Shown here: positions 10,722 to 18,996 of the stretch, in pieces
Position numbering within the stretch: the first letter of the stretch is position 1
Layout of the letters: every line of letters starts with the position of its first letter
NCBI RefSeq assembly: GCF_900169065.1
Contig: NZ_FXZB01000006.1
Coordinates: 1 to 64,000, forward strand
Direction of reading: 5' to 3'
DNA: 64,000 nt
Origin: Brevibacterium aurantiacum
GTDB lineage: Bacteria > Actinomycetota > Actinomycetes > Actinomycetales > Brevibacteriaceae
Notes under the pieces: model-generated
Told to the model about the DNA's origin: nothing
Databases searched by the model: none
The model's input: only the letters and a program-made list of their open reading frames with translations
Program-made: the position numbers and the translations under genes

Positions 10722-10749
10722 CTAGTCTTGGACGAGTCCGGACTAGTCT
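10722..10749 (+). promoter_or_regulatory. Possible murA promoter elements (paired CTAGTCT)
   Basis: CTAGTCT occurs at 10722-10728 and 10743-10749 as direct repeats 21 nt apart, within the 155-nt gap before murA. TAGTCT fits an actinobacterial -10 hexamer, so either or both copies may be -10 elements. No clear -35 is visible. Confidence 0.35.
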
Positions 10750-10797
10750 GGGCCACGCCCGGATCCCACCGGGTGCAAGTGTGACGCAGGGAGGAAC

Positions 10798-12114
10798 ATG
10801 CTCGAAGTTCGCGGCGGTAATCCGCTAGGTGGAACAGTCCAGGTCAGAGGTGCCAAGAACCTGGTGCCCAAGGCCATGGTCGCAGCGCTGCTGGGGGAGA
10901 CGCCCTCCGTGCTGCGCGGCGTGCCGCAGATCAGGGACGTCGAGATCGTCACCGGTCTGCTCGAGCTCCACGGGGTTCGGGTCACGCCCGGCAGCGATGG
11001 AGACCTCTCCGACGGTGAGCTGCACCTCGACCCCTCCGATATGGCACAGGGATCGATCGTCGACATCGACGCGCACGCCGGTTCCTCGCGGATCCCGATC
11101 CTCTTCTGCGGACCCCTCCTGCACAGCCTGGGCCAGGCGTTCATTCCCGATCTGGGCGGCTGCCACATCGGGGATCGTCCCATCAACTTCCACCTCGACG
11201 TGCTGCGCCAGTTCGGCGCCGAGGTCGACAAGACCTCCGGCGGCATCATGCTCACCACCCGTGGGCGCCTCCAGGGCACGAAGGTCGAACTGCCCTTCCC
11301 CTCCGTGGGTGCCACCGAGCAGGTGCTGCTGACCGCGGTCCGCGCCGAAGGCGTGACCGAACTGCGCAATGCGGCCATCGAACCCGAGATCATGGACCTC
11401 ATCGCCCTGCTGCAGAAGATGGGCGCCATCATCACCGTCGACACCGACCGGGTCGTGCGCATCGAAGGCGTGGACTCCCTGCGCGGCTTCATCCACCGGG
11501 CGCTGCCCGACCGCAATGAGACCGCCTCCTGGGCCTCGGCCGCGCTGGCCACCGGGGGAGACATCTTCGTCGAAGGCGCCTCCCAGCCCGAGCTCATCAC
11601 CTTCCTCAACGTCTTCCGCCGCATCGGCGGTGAATTCGAGGTCGAGGAGACTGGGATCCGCTTCCGCCACCCCGGCGGCAAGCTCACGTCCTTCGCCCTG
11701 GAGACCGATGTTCACCCGGGCTTCATGACCGACTGGCAGCAACCGCTCGTCGTCGCCATGACCCAGGCCGAGGGCCTGTCGATCATCCACGAAACCGTGT
11801 ACGAGAACCGCTTCGGCTTCACCCACGCGCTCGGGGAGATGGGTGCCCAGATCCAGCTCTACCGCGAATGCCTCGGCGGTACACCCTGCCGCTTCGGACG
11901 CCGCAACTACCAGCACTCGGCCGTGGTCTCCGGGCCCACCGAACTCACGGGAACACGTATCGACGTGCCCGACCTGCGCGGTGGGTTCAGCCACCTCATC
12001 GCGGCCCTGGCCGCACGCGGAACCAGCCAGGTCCACGGCATCGAACTCATCAACCGCGGATACGAGAACTTCCTCGACAAGCTCATCGGCCTCGGCGCCG
12101 AGGTGGCCGCATGA
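10798..12114 (+). CDS. murA: UDP-N-acetylglucosamine 1-carboxyvinyltransferase
   Basis: The 438-aa EPSP-synthase-fold enzyme transfers enolpyruvate from PEP to UDP-GlcNAc, the first committed step of peptidoglycan synthesis. RGAKNLVPKA at 17-26 carries the catalytic Lys20. GGCHIGDRP has the reactive Cys at 122, the residue attacked by fosfomycin in sensitive enzymes. The start has GGAGG 2-3 nt upstream. The stop overlaps the next gene by 4 nt, giving a murA-plsC-gpsA operon. Confidence 0.94.
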   Translation: MLEVRGGNPLGGTVQVRGAKNLVPKAMVAALLGETPSVLRGVPQIRDVEIVTGLLELHGVRVTPGSDGDLSDGELHLDPSDMAQGSIVDIDAHAGSSRIPILFCGPLLHSLGQAFIPDLGGCHIGDRPINFHLDVLRQFGAEVDKTSGGIMLTTRGRLQGTKVELPFPSVGATEQVLLTAVRAEGVTELRNAAIEPEIMDLIALLQKMGAIITVDTDRVVRIEGVDSLRGFIHRALPDRNETASWASAALATGGDIFVEGASQPELITFLNVFRRIGGEFEVEETGIRFRHPGGKLTSFALETDVHPGFMTDWQQPLVVAMTQAEGLSIIHETVYENRFGFTHALGEMGAQIQLYRECLGGTPCRFGRRNYQHSAVVSGPTELTGTRIDVPDLRGGFSHLIAALAARGTSQVHGIELINRGYENFLDKLIGLGAEVAA

Positions 12115-12899
12115 GTGACGAGGACGTGCTGGTCTCCTTCGAACCCTCCGCGGTCCGGTCCCAGCGCCGAGTCGCCTTCGTCGTGGCCTCGACCGCCTAT
12201 GGGCTCTACCGGCTGACCTCGAAGATCAAGGTCGACAATGCCGAGATCCTGCCGCCTCGGACGCCGCGAATGCGGCGCATGCGCGGGATGCCGGAGACGC
12301 AGGGCACCGGTGCCATCATCGCCGCTTACCATGCCAGCCACCTCGACCCGATCCTCGTCGGGCTCGCCCTGTGGCGCAACGGGCACCTGCCGCACTTCCT
12401 CGCCAAATCAGGTCTGTTCTCAGGTGCCCTCGGCGCCGTCCTCCGCGGACTGGGCCAGATCCCGGTCCTGCGCTCCTCCACACAGGCCGGTGACTCCCTC
12501 GAATACGCGAAGGAGGCTCTGGCCAAGGGCGAATGCGTCGTCATCTATCCGGAGGGAACGCTGACGAAGGACACGGAACTGTGGCCACAGCACTTCAAGA
12601 CCGGCACCGCCAGACTCGCGCTCGAAACCGGTGCCCCGATCATCCCTGCCGCGCACTGGGGGCTTCAGGAGATCTTCCCGCAAGGGGCGAAGGTGCCCAA
12701 GTTCCGACCTCTGCGACACACCTCGGTGGTCCGATTCGGTGACCCCATCGACTACGAGGACCTGTGGGCCCACCGTGAGGAGAAGAAGTCCAAGACGGTG
12801 CTCACCCACCGCCTGACGAACACCATTGCAGCGATGGTCGGCGAGCTGTCGAATCGTGAGCTGCCCGAGAGATTCCACAACGAGGAGGTCGGCGAATGA
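12111..12899 (+). CDS. plsC: 1-acylglycerol-3-phosphate acyltransferase
   Basis: The 262-aa membrane-associated acyltransferase is predicted to convert lysophosphatidate to phosphatidate. HASHLD at 74-79 is the HX4D catalytic motif and YPEGTLTKD at about 146-154 the glycerol-phosphate binding motif. A hydrophobic stretch near 21-35 can anchor it. The ATG start overlaps the murA stop, and its own stop overlaps gpsA. Placement beside gpsA supports a role in phospholipid synthesis. Confidence 0.9.
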   Translation: MSDEDVLVSFEPSAVRSQRRVAFVVASTAYGLYRLTSKIKVDNAEILPPRTPRMRRMRGMPETQGTGAIIAAYHASHLDPILVGLALWRNGHLPHFLAKSGLFSGALGAVLRGLGQIPVLRSSTQAGDSLEYAKEALAKGECVVIYPEGTLTKDTELWPQHFKTGTARLALETGAPIIPAAHWGLQEIFPQGAKVPKFRPLRHTSVVRFGDPIDYEDLWAHREEKKSKTVLTHRLTNTIAAMVGELSNRELPERFHNEEVGE

Positions 12900-13909
12900 G
12901 CGTCGAGAAGACCGCAGTGCTGGGAGCCGGATCATGGGGGACGACCTATGCCGCAGTCGTCGCTGATGCCGGATTTCCCGTCACCCTCTGGGCTCGCCGG
13001 TCCGAGGTCGCCGAGGAGATCACCACCTCACACACGAATGAACGGTACCTGGGTGACCGGGTCCTGCCCGAGCTGCTGAGTGCCACCGCTGACGACATCG
13101 CCGCCGTCACCGACGCCGAGGTGATCATCCTCGCCGTTCCCGCACAGACCCTGCGGGAGAACCTGAGCCGGTGGAAGCCGCATCTGCGCCCAGGGGTGAA
13201 GCTCGTGAGCCTGATGAAGGGCATCGAGGTCGACACGGGCAAGCGCATGTCCGAGGTCATCGCCGAGGTCGCCGAGGTGGACTCCACCCAGATCGCAGTC
13301 GTCTCCGGTCCGAACCTGGCCCGTGAGATCGCCGATCAGCAGCCGACGGCCACCGTGGTCGCCGCGGAGAGCATCGACACCGCCGAGGCTGTCGCTGAGA
13401 TCAGCGCGAACGGGTACTTCCGTCCCTATACGAACACCGACGTCGTCGGCGTTGAGATGGGCGGTGCCGTCAAGAACGTCATCGCCCTGGCCGTCGGCAT
13501 CGCCGATGGCCAGAAGCTCGGCGACAACTCGAAGGCCTCGATCATCACCCGCGGCCTGGCCGAGACCTCACGTCTGGCCGCTGCCATGGGTGCGCAGCCA
13601 CACACCCTGTCGGGCCTGGCCGGACTCGGCGACCTCGTCGCCACCTGTGCCTCCCCACTGTCGCGGAACCGAACATTCGGGCGCCACCTCGGTGAGGGGA
13701 TGAGCCTGGAGGATGTCATCGCTCACACCTCGCAGACCGCAGAGGGAGTGAAATCGGCGCCCGCCATCCTCGCCCTGGGACGCAAGTACTCCGTCGATCT
13801 GCCGATCACGGAAGCCGTGTGCGCGGTCCTCGGAGGACGGCTGCGGGTTGACGAACTCGCCGGTTTGCTGTTGTCTCGGAAGCGTAAGCACGAGGGACCA
13901 CCAGCCTGA
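12896..13909 (+). CDS. gpsA: NAD(P)-dependent glycerol-3-phosphate dehydrogenase
   Basis: The 337-aa cytosolic enzyme reduces dihydroxyacetone phosphate to glycerol-3-phosphate for phospholipids. LGAGSWGTTYAAV near residues 9-21 is the Rossmann dinucleotide motif; GGAVKNVIALAVG near 190 holds the catalytic Lys; SGLAGLGDL and RNRTFG follow. The ATG overlaps the plsC stop by 4 nt, so supply of glycerol-3-phosphate and acylation are coupled. Confidence 0.96.
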   Translation: MSVEKTAVLGAGSWGTTYAAVVADAGFPVTLWARRSEVAEEITTSHTNERYLGDRVLPELLSATADDIAAVTDAEVIILAVPAQTLRENLSRWKPHLRPGVKLVSLMKGIEVDTGKRMSEVIAEVAEVDSTQIAVVSGPNLAREIADQQPTATVVAAESIDTAEAVAEISANGYFRPYTNTDVVGVEMGGAVKNVIALAVGIADGQKLGDNSKASIITRGLAETSRLAAAMGAQPHTLSGLAGLGDLVATCASPLSRNRTFGRHLGEGMSLEDVIAHTSQTAEGVKSAPAILALGRKYSVDLPITEAVCAVLGGRLRVDELAGLLLSRKRKHEGPPA

Positions 13910-13959
13910 GCACCTCGGGCTGTCCAGTACCGAATCATCTCGTACGACTAGGAGCAGAC

Positions 13960-14493
13960 ATGAGCGTCAACTCACCGTTCTACAACCTTTCCGATGTCCC
14001 CAGCTTCACCCTCACCAGCACGGATATCGAAGCCGGGGGCGAACTGACCGGACCACAGCTCTCGGGTGCGATGGGCGTCGACGGCGGTCAGGACGTCTCG
14101 CCGCAGCTGTCATGGTCGGGCTTCCCCGAAGAGACCAAGGCCTTCGCCGTGACCTGCTACGACCCGGACGCACCCACCGGCTCCGGTTTCTGGCACTGGG
14201 TCGTGACCGATCTCGACGCCTCGACGACCAGCCTGCCCGCCAACGCCGGCGACCCCTCGGCGGACCTGCTTCCGGCCGGAACGGTGACGCTGCGCAACGA
14301 TGCGGGCGAACCTCGCTTCGTCGGTGCCGCACCACCCCAGGGCCACGGACCGCACCGCTACTTCTTCATCGTCACTGCTCTGGCGGAGCCTCTGGGTCTT
14401 GACGAATCTGCATCACCGGCCTTCGCCGGATTCAACATGTTCTTCAAGGGCATCGCCCGTGCATCCCTGGAATGCACGTTCGAGCTCAAGTGA
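13960..14493 (+). CDS. YbhB/YbcL family PEBP-like protein
   Basis: The 177-aa cytoplasmic protein belongs to the phosphatidylethanolamine-binding/Raf-kinase-inhibitor-like family. Visible motifs are YDPDAPTGSGFWHWVV near residues 66-81 and GHGPHRYFFIV near 127-137, which together form the anion-binding pocket. No signal peptide is evident. The start has AGGAG upstream. Bacterial members have no agreed function. It is set between gpsA and ddl with its own short upstream gap. Confidence 0.9.
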   Translation: MSVNSPFYNLSDVPSFTLTSTDIEAGGELTGPQLSGAMGVDGGQDVSPQLSWSGFPEETKAFAVTCYDPDAPTGSGFWHWVVTDLDASTTSLPANAGDPSADLLPAGTVTLRNDAGEPRFVGAAPPQGHGPHRYFFIVTALAEPLGLDESASPAFAGFNMFFKGIARASLECTFELK

Positions 14494-14549
14494 GCTAGAG
14501 TTTTCCAGTCCGTACAAACGGTCACGCGCGCTAACGACCAAGGATTTCT

Positions 14550-15665
14550 ATGCCTGAATCTGATCACCGGCCACTCGTCGCAGTCCTCTTCGGCGGACGA
14601 TCGAGCGAACATGCCGTCAGCTGCGTCACTGCTGCCGGGGTCATCCGGGCCATCGCCGACGACGCCTATCGTGTACTGCCGATCGGCATCACGAAGGCCG
14701 GCGTCTGGCGCATCGTCGAAGACTGGTCGACGATGGCCTTCGACCCGGACAATATGCCCGAGGTTGTCGACAACGGAACCGAGATCATTCCGCCGATCTC
14801 AGCTCAGGGTTCGCCCCTGCTGCAGCGGGACGCCGAGGGAAACTACAGCGAACTCGGATCGGTTGACGTCTACTTCCCGCTCCTGCACGGGCAGTACGGG
14901 GAGGATGGGACCCTGCAGGGACTGTTCGAACTCAGCGACACGGCCTTCGTCGGCTCCGGGGTCTTCGCCTCGGCGGCGAGCATGGACAAGCACTACACGA
15001 AATCCCTGATGGCCCATGCCGGGATTCCGACCTGTCCCTGGGAGCTCGTGACCGAAACCATGTGGGAGGCCGACCAGGCCGAGGCCCAGGACCGGATCAC
15101 CGGTCTGGGGTTGCCTGTGTTCGTCAAGCCTGCCCGTGCCGGGTCCTCTATGGGTGTCAGCCGCGTCGAATCCGCCGAAGGGCTGGATCAGGCGCTGCGT
15201 TCGGCCTTCGAGCATGACTCGAAGGTCATCGTCGAGCCGCAGGTCGTCGGCCGGGAGATCGAATGCGCGGTGCTCGGCTCTGTCCACGACCGTGAGGTTC
15301 GGGTCTCGTTCCCCGGGGAGATCGAGGTCTCCGGCGAACACTCGTTCTATGACTTCGAAGCCAAATACCTCAACCTTGCCGATGCCCAGCTGACCTGCCC
15401 GGCTCGTGTCGATGAGACGACGACGGCGCGGATCCAGGAGCTCTCGGCCCAGGTGTTCCGTCTCTTCGACTGCACCGGGCTCTCCCGTGTCGACACCTTC
15501 GTCACGGATGCCGGTGAGGTCCTCATCAACGAGATCAACACCCTCCCGGGATTCACCCCCACCTCGGCGTACCCATTCATGTGGTCGAAGTCGGGGATCG
15601 AGTACCCGGCGCTCATCTCAGAGCTCATCACCATCGCCCTGGTTGATCACGCCCGCACCCACTGA
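14550..15665 (+). CDS. ddl: D-alanine--D-alanine ligase
   Basis: The 371-aa ATP-grasp enzyme makes the D-Ala-D-Ala dipeptide for peptidoglycan. FGGRSSEHAVSC near residues 14-25 is the N-terminal signature; VKPARAGSSMGVSRV near 191-205 and INEINTLPGFTPTSAYP near 325-341 are ATP-grasp/metal motifs. AAGGA precedes ATG. The tyrosine in SAYP fits a normal D-Ala ligase rather than a D-lactate (vancomycin-resistance) type, which I infer from the motif only. It ends 7 nt from a convergent gene. Confidence 0.95.
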   Translation: MPESDHRPLVAVLFGGRSSEHAVSCVTAAGVIRAIADDAYRVLPIGITKAGVWRIVEDWSTMAFDPDNMPEVVDNGTEIIPPISAQGSPLLQRDAEGNYSELGSVDVYFPLLHGQYGEDGTLQGLFELSDTAFVGSGVFASAASMDKHYTKSLMAHAGIPTCPWELVTETMWEADQAEAQDRITGLGLPVFVKPARAGSSMGVSRVESAEGLDQALRSAFEHDSKVIVEPQVVGREIECAVLGSVHDREVRVSFPGEIEVSGEHSFYDFEAKYLNLADAQLTCPARVDETTTARIQELSAQVFRLFDCTGLSRVDTFVTDAGEVLINEINTLPGFTPTSAYPFMWSKSGIEYPALISELITIALVDHARTH

Positions 15666-15672
15666 GGGCTGC

Positions 15673-16191
15673 TCAGCCTTCGAGGTCTTGGGCTCCCACG
15701 CACTTGGCCTCGGGTTTGACGGCCGTCAGGGCCGGTGAGATGGCCGCGAGCACATTGTTGCCCGATTCGGCCTTGCGGTTGACGAGGACTTCGACGGCCG
15801 GGGTGCGTCCGTAGCTGGTGAACACCCAGGTGTCGTCTTCATCGGAGGCCTTCGAGATCCAGTCGACGCTGCTCACACTCACACACTGATCCGTGGTCGG
15901 TCCGGGTGGGGTGACTCCGCAGCGGATGACCGCGATGTTTGGATCTCCCCAGGCCTTCGTGCCCTGGGAAGAGGTTGTGCGTGATTTCTGGCCGGCGATC
16001 TCATCGGGCAGGCGCAGCATGATGTCGGCGCATTTGGGGTTCTGTGCGTCCTGCGCAGGCTCGACGACGACGGTTCGCTCGCATCCGGCCAGGCTCACAC
16101 CGGCCAACACTGTGGCAACGGCTGCGAGGGCGAAAGTGCGCGTCTTCCGAGGCGACGTTCGAGGCGACGGGCGGAGGCGACGAGATCTCAT
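15673..16191 (-). CDS. DUF3515 family lipoprotein
   Basis: The 172-aa protein has an Arg/Lys-rich N-terminus, a hydrophobic core and a lipobox LAGC with Cys37, so it is predicted to be a membrane-anchored lipoprotein. The rest matches the DUF3515 pattern found next to thiL/ddl in actinobacteria, including CADIMLRLPDEIAG and RCGVTPP. Three further Cys may form disulfides outside the membrane. Function is unknown. The gene is convergent with ddl (7-nt gap) and divergent from thiL with only 32 nt between starts. Confidence 0.88.
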   Translation of the reverse strand: MRSRRLRPSPRTSPRKTRTFALAAVATVLAGVSLAGCERTVVVEPAQDAQNPKCADIMLRLPDEIAGQKSRTTSSQGTKAWGDPNIAVIRCGVTPPGPTTDQCVSVSSVDWISKASDEDDTWVFTSYGRTPAVEVLVNRKAESGNNVLAAISPALTAVKPEAKCVGAQDLEG

Positions 16192-16223
16192 ACAACTACC
16201 GTATCTCCCGATAACCTGGAGTC

Positions 16224-17312
16224 ATGACCCGACTGTCCGAACTTGGCGAATCACACGTGCTCGAACGTATCCTCTCTCACAATCGCAGCGGTTCGCAGGT
16301 GATCATCGGACCCGGGGACGATGCCGCCGTGACTGCGGTGGACGGCAACCTGGTGTCGACGGCCGACATGCTCGTGGAGAACGAGGATTTCACCCGCACC
16401 TGGCTCGATTGGTCTCGACTGGGCACCAAGGCCGCCGCACAGAACCTCTCCGACGTGTGCGTCATGGGCGCGAAACCGCACGGGCTGCTCGTGTCGCTGG
16501 CCGTGCCGAATTCGACGGAGATCGAGGACCTCGAGGCTCTCTTCGCCGGCATCGTCGCCGAGGCGGCCCGTGCCGGTGAAGCACTTGGCTGCGAGATCCC
16601 GATCATCGGCGGAGACCTCTCCTCCTCAGGTCTCATCGTCGTCGCGATCACTGCCTTGGGCACCGTCGGTGGTTCTGGTACTGGTACTGCTGCTTCGTCT
16701 GCAGGAACCCACGGATCAGGCGCAGCGATCACCCGTGCTGGGGCGCAGCCTGGGGACTCGATCTACCTGGCCGGGACCATCGGTCGCGCGGCCGCCGGAC
16801 TGGATCTCCTCTTCGCCGGTGTCGACCCAAACGCAGACGTCGGCCAGGATGATCCTCAGCCGGGGACGAGCCTCACCGAACTCATCAACACTCAACTGGC
16901 CCCGCAGCCGGACTACGCGGCCGTCCTTGAGATGAGGGCAGCCTCGGCGATGATCGATGTCTCCGATGGTCTGAGCACGGACCTGGGACGGGTGGCGGCA
17001 GCCTCGGGAGTCCACGCCTGCATCGACCGAACTGCACTCCAGGAGCTCATCGACCCGCTGCTGCCAGCAGCTCGGCACCTGGTGGCCAGGAGCTCCGGCA
17101 CTCAAGCGGCCGGAAGTACCGACAAGGCCGAGGAATTGGCGCTGCACTGGGTGCTCAACGGAGGAGAGGACCACGGCTTCGTCGCGTCGTCGGCGCAGTT
17201 CGACACGCCTCCGGTAGGCTGGCGGAGAATCGGAGAGATGAGAGACGGCAGCGGGGTCACTCTCGACGGCGCACCGGTGCCGACGAGCGGCTTCAGCCAT
17301 TTCGGGAAGTGA
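16224..17312 (+). CDS. thiL: Thiamine-monophosphate kinase
   Basis: The 362-aa AIR-synthase-fold enzyme phosphorylates thiamine monophosphate to thiamine pyrophosphate. GPGDDAAVT near residues 31-39, STADMLVE near 49-56 and a C-terminal NGGEDHGF motif are the nucleotide/metal-binding elements. A Gly/Ser/Thr-rich insertion (about residues 150-172) is absent from most family members. No TPP riboswitch is visible upstream. The 32-nt divergent gap contains TAACCT as a possible -10. The DAK2 gene follows after 1 nt. Confidence 0.93.
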   Translation: MTRLSELGESHVLERILSHNRSGSQVIIGPGDDAAVTAVDGNLVSTADMLVENEDFTRTWLDWSRLGTKAAAQNLSDVCVMGAKPHGLLVSLAVPNSTEIEDLEALFAGIVAEAARAGEALGCEIPIIGGDLSSSGLIVVAITALGTVGGSGTGTAASSAGTHGSGAAITRAGAQPGDSIYLAGTIGRAAAGLDLLFAGVDPNADVGQDDPQPGTSLTELINTQLAPQPDYAAVLEMRAASAMIDVSDGLSTDLGRVAAASGVHACIDRTALQELIDPLLPAARHLVARSSGTQAAGSTDKAEELALHWVLNGGEDHGFVASSAQFDTPPVGWRRIGEMRDGSGVTLDGAPVPTSGFSHFGK

Positions 17313-17313
17313 C

Positions 17314-18996
17314 ATGAGCGGACCCAATCAAGCCATCGGCCTCAATGGGCGTCTGGCCGCCAGGTGGGCTCGGCGAGCCGTTGATCGACTGCGCAAGGAA
17401 CGCGTCGAAATCGACGAACTCAACGTCTTCCCCGTCCCCGACGGTGACACCGGCACGAATATGTACCACACGCTGCGCGCCGCGTATCTGGCCGTCGAAG
17501 AGCTGACCGGGCCCGTCACGCTGCCCCAGGTCGTCGCTGCACTAGCCGAGGGCGCAGGACGCGGCGCCCGCGGAAACTCCGGACTCATCCTCGCTGTCGC
17601 ACTCCAAGGCGTCGCCGATGCCCTGGACGGGGTGACAGTGGCGACGCCCGAGGCCATGGCTCAAGCCCTCGAACTCGCCTCCGCCAGGGCCCGGCAGTCC
17701 GTGGCCCGGCCCGTCGACGGGACCATGCTCACCGTGCTTGATGCCATGGCCACTGAGGCAGCTGAGAAGGCCGAAGACGGGGCGAACCTCATCGAACTCA
17801 TCTCCGCTGTGCGGCTGCGCTCCCGATCGGCACTGCGCGAGACCACCGGGCAGCTGCCCGTGCTCCGCCAAGCCGAGGTCGTCGACGCCGGATCGACGGG
17901 GATCGTGGAACTCTTCGACCTCCTCTACGCCACTGTCACCGGCAGGACGCCGCAGGATTCGATGCTCGGCGAAGTCACCAGGTCTCCACGGATCGTCCAT
18001 CAGGCCAGTGCCGATGAACTCGAGATCGTTGCCATCCTGGCTTCTTCCCCGGCATCGACCGATTCCGAAGAGACGACATCCACCCTCGCCGAGGCGCTCG
18101 ATGAGTTGGGTGGAACCTCGATCGTCATCAACGGACCCAAGGTTCACGTCCACGTCGCCGACGAGGCGACCGCTGTGACCGTTCTTGATCACCTCGCCGG
18201 CTTCGGCATCGTCCGTCTGGACATGGAAGACCTGCGTCTGCACGAGGAAGAGGGCGAAACCCATCTGGTGGCCATTGTCTCCGGCACCGGACTCCTCATG
18301 CACTGCGCGCTCAACGGGGCAAGTGCCCTGTCACCCGATTCCGGTGATGTGCGGGCCATGACCAGGGACATCATCGCCGAGGAGGAACGTGATGTCATCG
18401 TCGTCCCCAGTTCGACGACCGTCCTGAATGCACTGGGACAGGTCTCCGGTGTGCAGGTGGTCCGCTCCCGCAATGTCGCCACTCTGCTCTCAGCACTCGC
18501 GGTCTATGATCCCTTCGCCCCGTCCGGTGAGATCTTTGCGGATATGACCGAGGCTGCTGCCGGCACCCGCGTGGGCACCATCGTCTCCGCCGAACAGCTT
18601 GCCCTCAACCCGCCCACAGGTGCCCTGCCGGTCATCGATGATGCCCCAGGAACGAGTTCGAGCCCAGACTCTACGCCTGACTCTGGCACTGCGTCTGACT
18701 CCGCAACGGTGGGGATGCGCAGGATCCCGCTCTCCCATCCCTCCCAGTTCTATCGGGTGTTCATCGACGGGAAGGTGAAGACTCAGAGCACGGAACTCAC
18801 AACCCTGGTCGAGAAGCTCGCCGATCGCCTCCTGGGCGCCGGGGGAGAGCTCCTCACCGTCGTCCACGGCCCCGGCTGCGCCCCCGATGTCCTCTCGCAC
18901 CTGCGGGACTGGATCCGGAAGTCGCATGCCCAGGTGCGGTTCCAGGACATCGATTCGAGGGACCGGGCCACGCTGCTCATCATGGGAGTCGAATGA
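17314..18996 (+). CDS. DAK2 domain protein (FakA/YloV-like)
   Basis: The 560-aa protein has an N-terminal DhaL/DAK2 kinase domain with PVPDGDTGTNM at 40-50 (metal/ATP site) and GARGNSGLI near 90, followed by a middle domain and a C-terminal DegV-like region ending near MGVE. This matches the FakA/YloV architecture, where FakA phosphorylates fatty acids bound by FakB. A Ser/Asp/Thr-rich linker lies near 447-470. It sits 1 nt after thiL and overlaps recG by 4 nt, the usual actinobacterial order. Fatty-acid kinase activity is inferred from architecture. Confidence 0.85.
   Translation: MSGPNQAIGLNGRLAARWARRAVDRLRKERVEIDELNVFPVPDGDTGTNMYHTLRAAYLAVEELTGPVTLPQVVAALAEGAGRGARGNSGLILAVALQGVADALDGVTVATPEAMAQALELASARARQSVARPVDGTMLTVLDAMATEAAEKAEDGANLIELISAVRLRSRSALRETTGQLPVLRQAEVVDAGSTGIVELFDLLYATVTGRTPQDSMLGEVTRSPRIVHQASADELEIVAILASSPASTDSEETTSTLAEALDELGGTSIVINGPKVHVHVADEATAVTVLDHLAGFGIVRLDMEDLRLHEEEGETHLVAIVSGTGLLMHCALNGASALSPDSGDVRAMTRDIIAEEERDVIVVPSSTTVLNALGQVSGVQVVRSRNVATLLSALAVYDPFAPSGEIFADMTEAAAGTRVGTIVSAEQLALNPPTGALPVIDDAPGTSSSPDSTPDSGTASDSATVGMRRIPLSHPSQFYRVFIDGKVKTQSTELTTLVEKLADRLLGAGGELLTVVHGPGCAPDVLSHLRDWIRKSHAQVRFQDIDSRDRATLLIMGVE

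Noticed and set aside
16192..16223. TPP riboswitch before thiL
   Set aside because: The divergent gap is only 32 nt, far too short for the aptamer, and lacks its conserved CUGAGA core.
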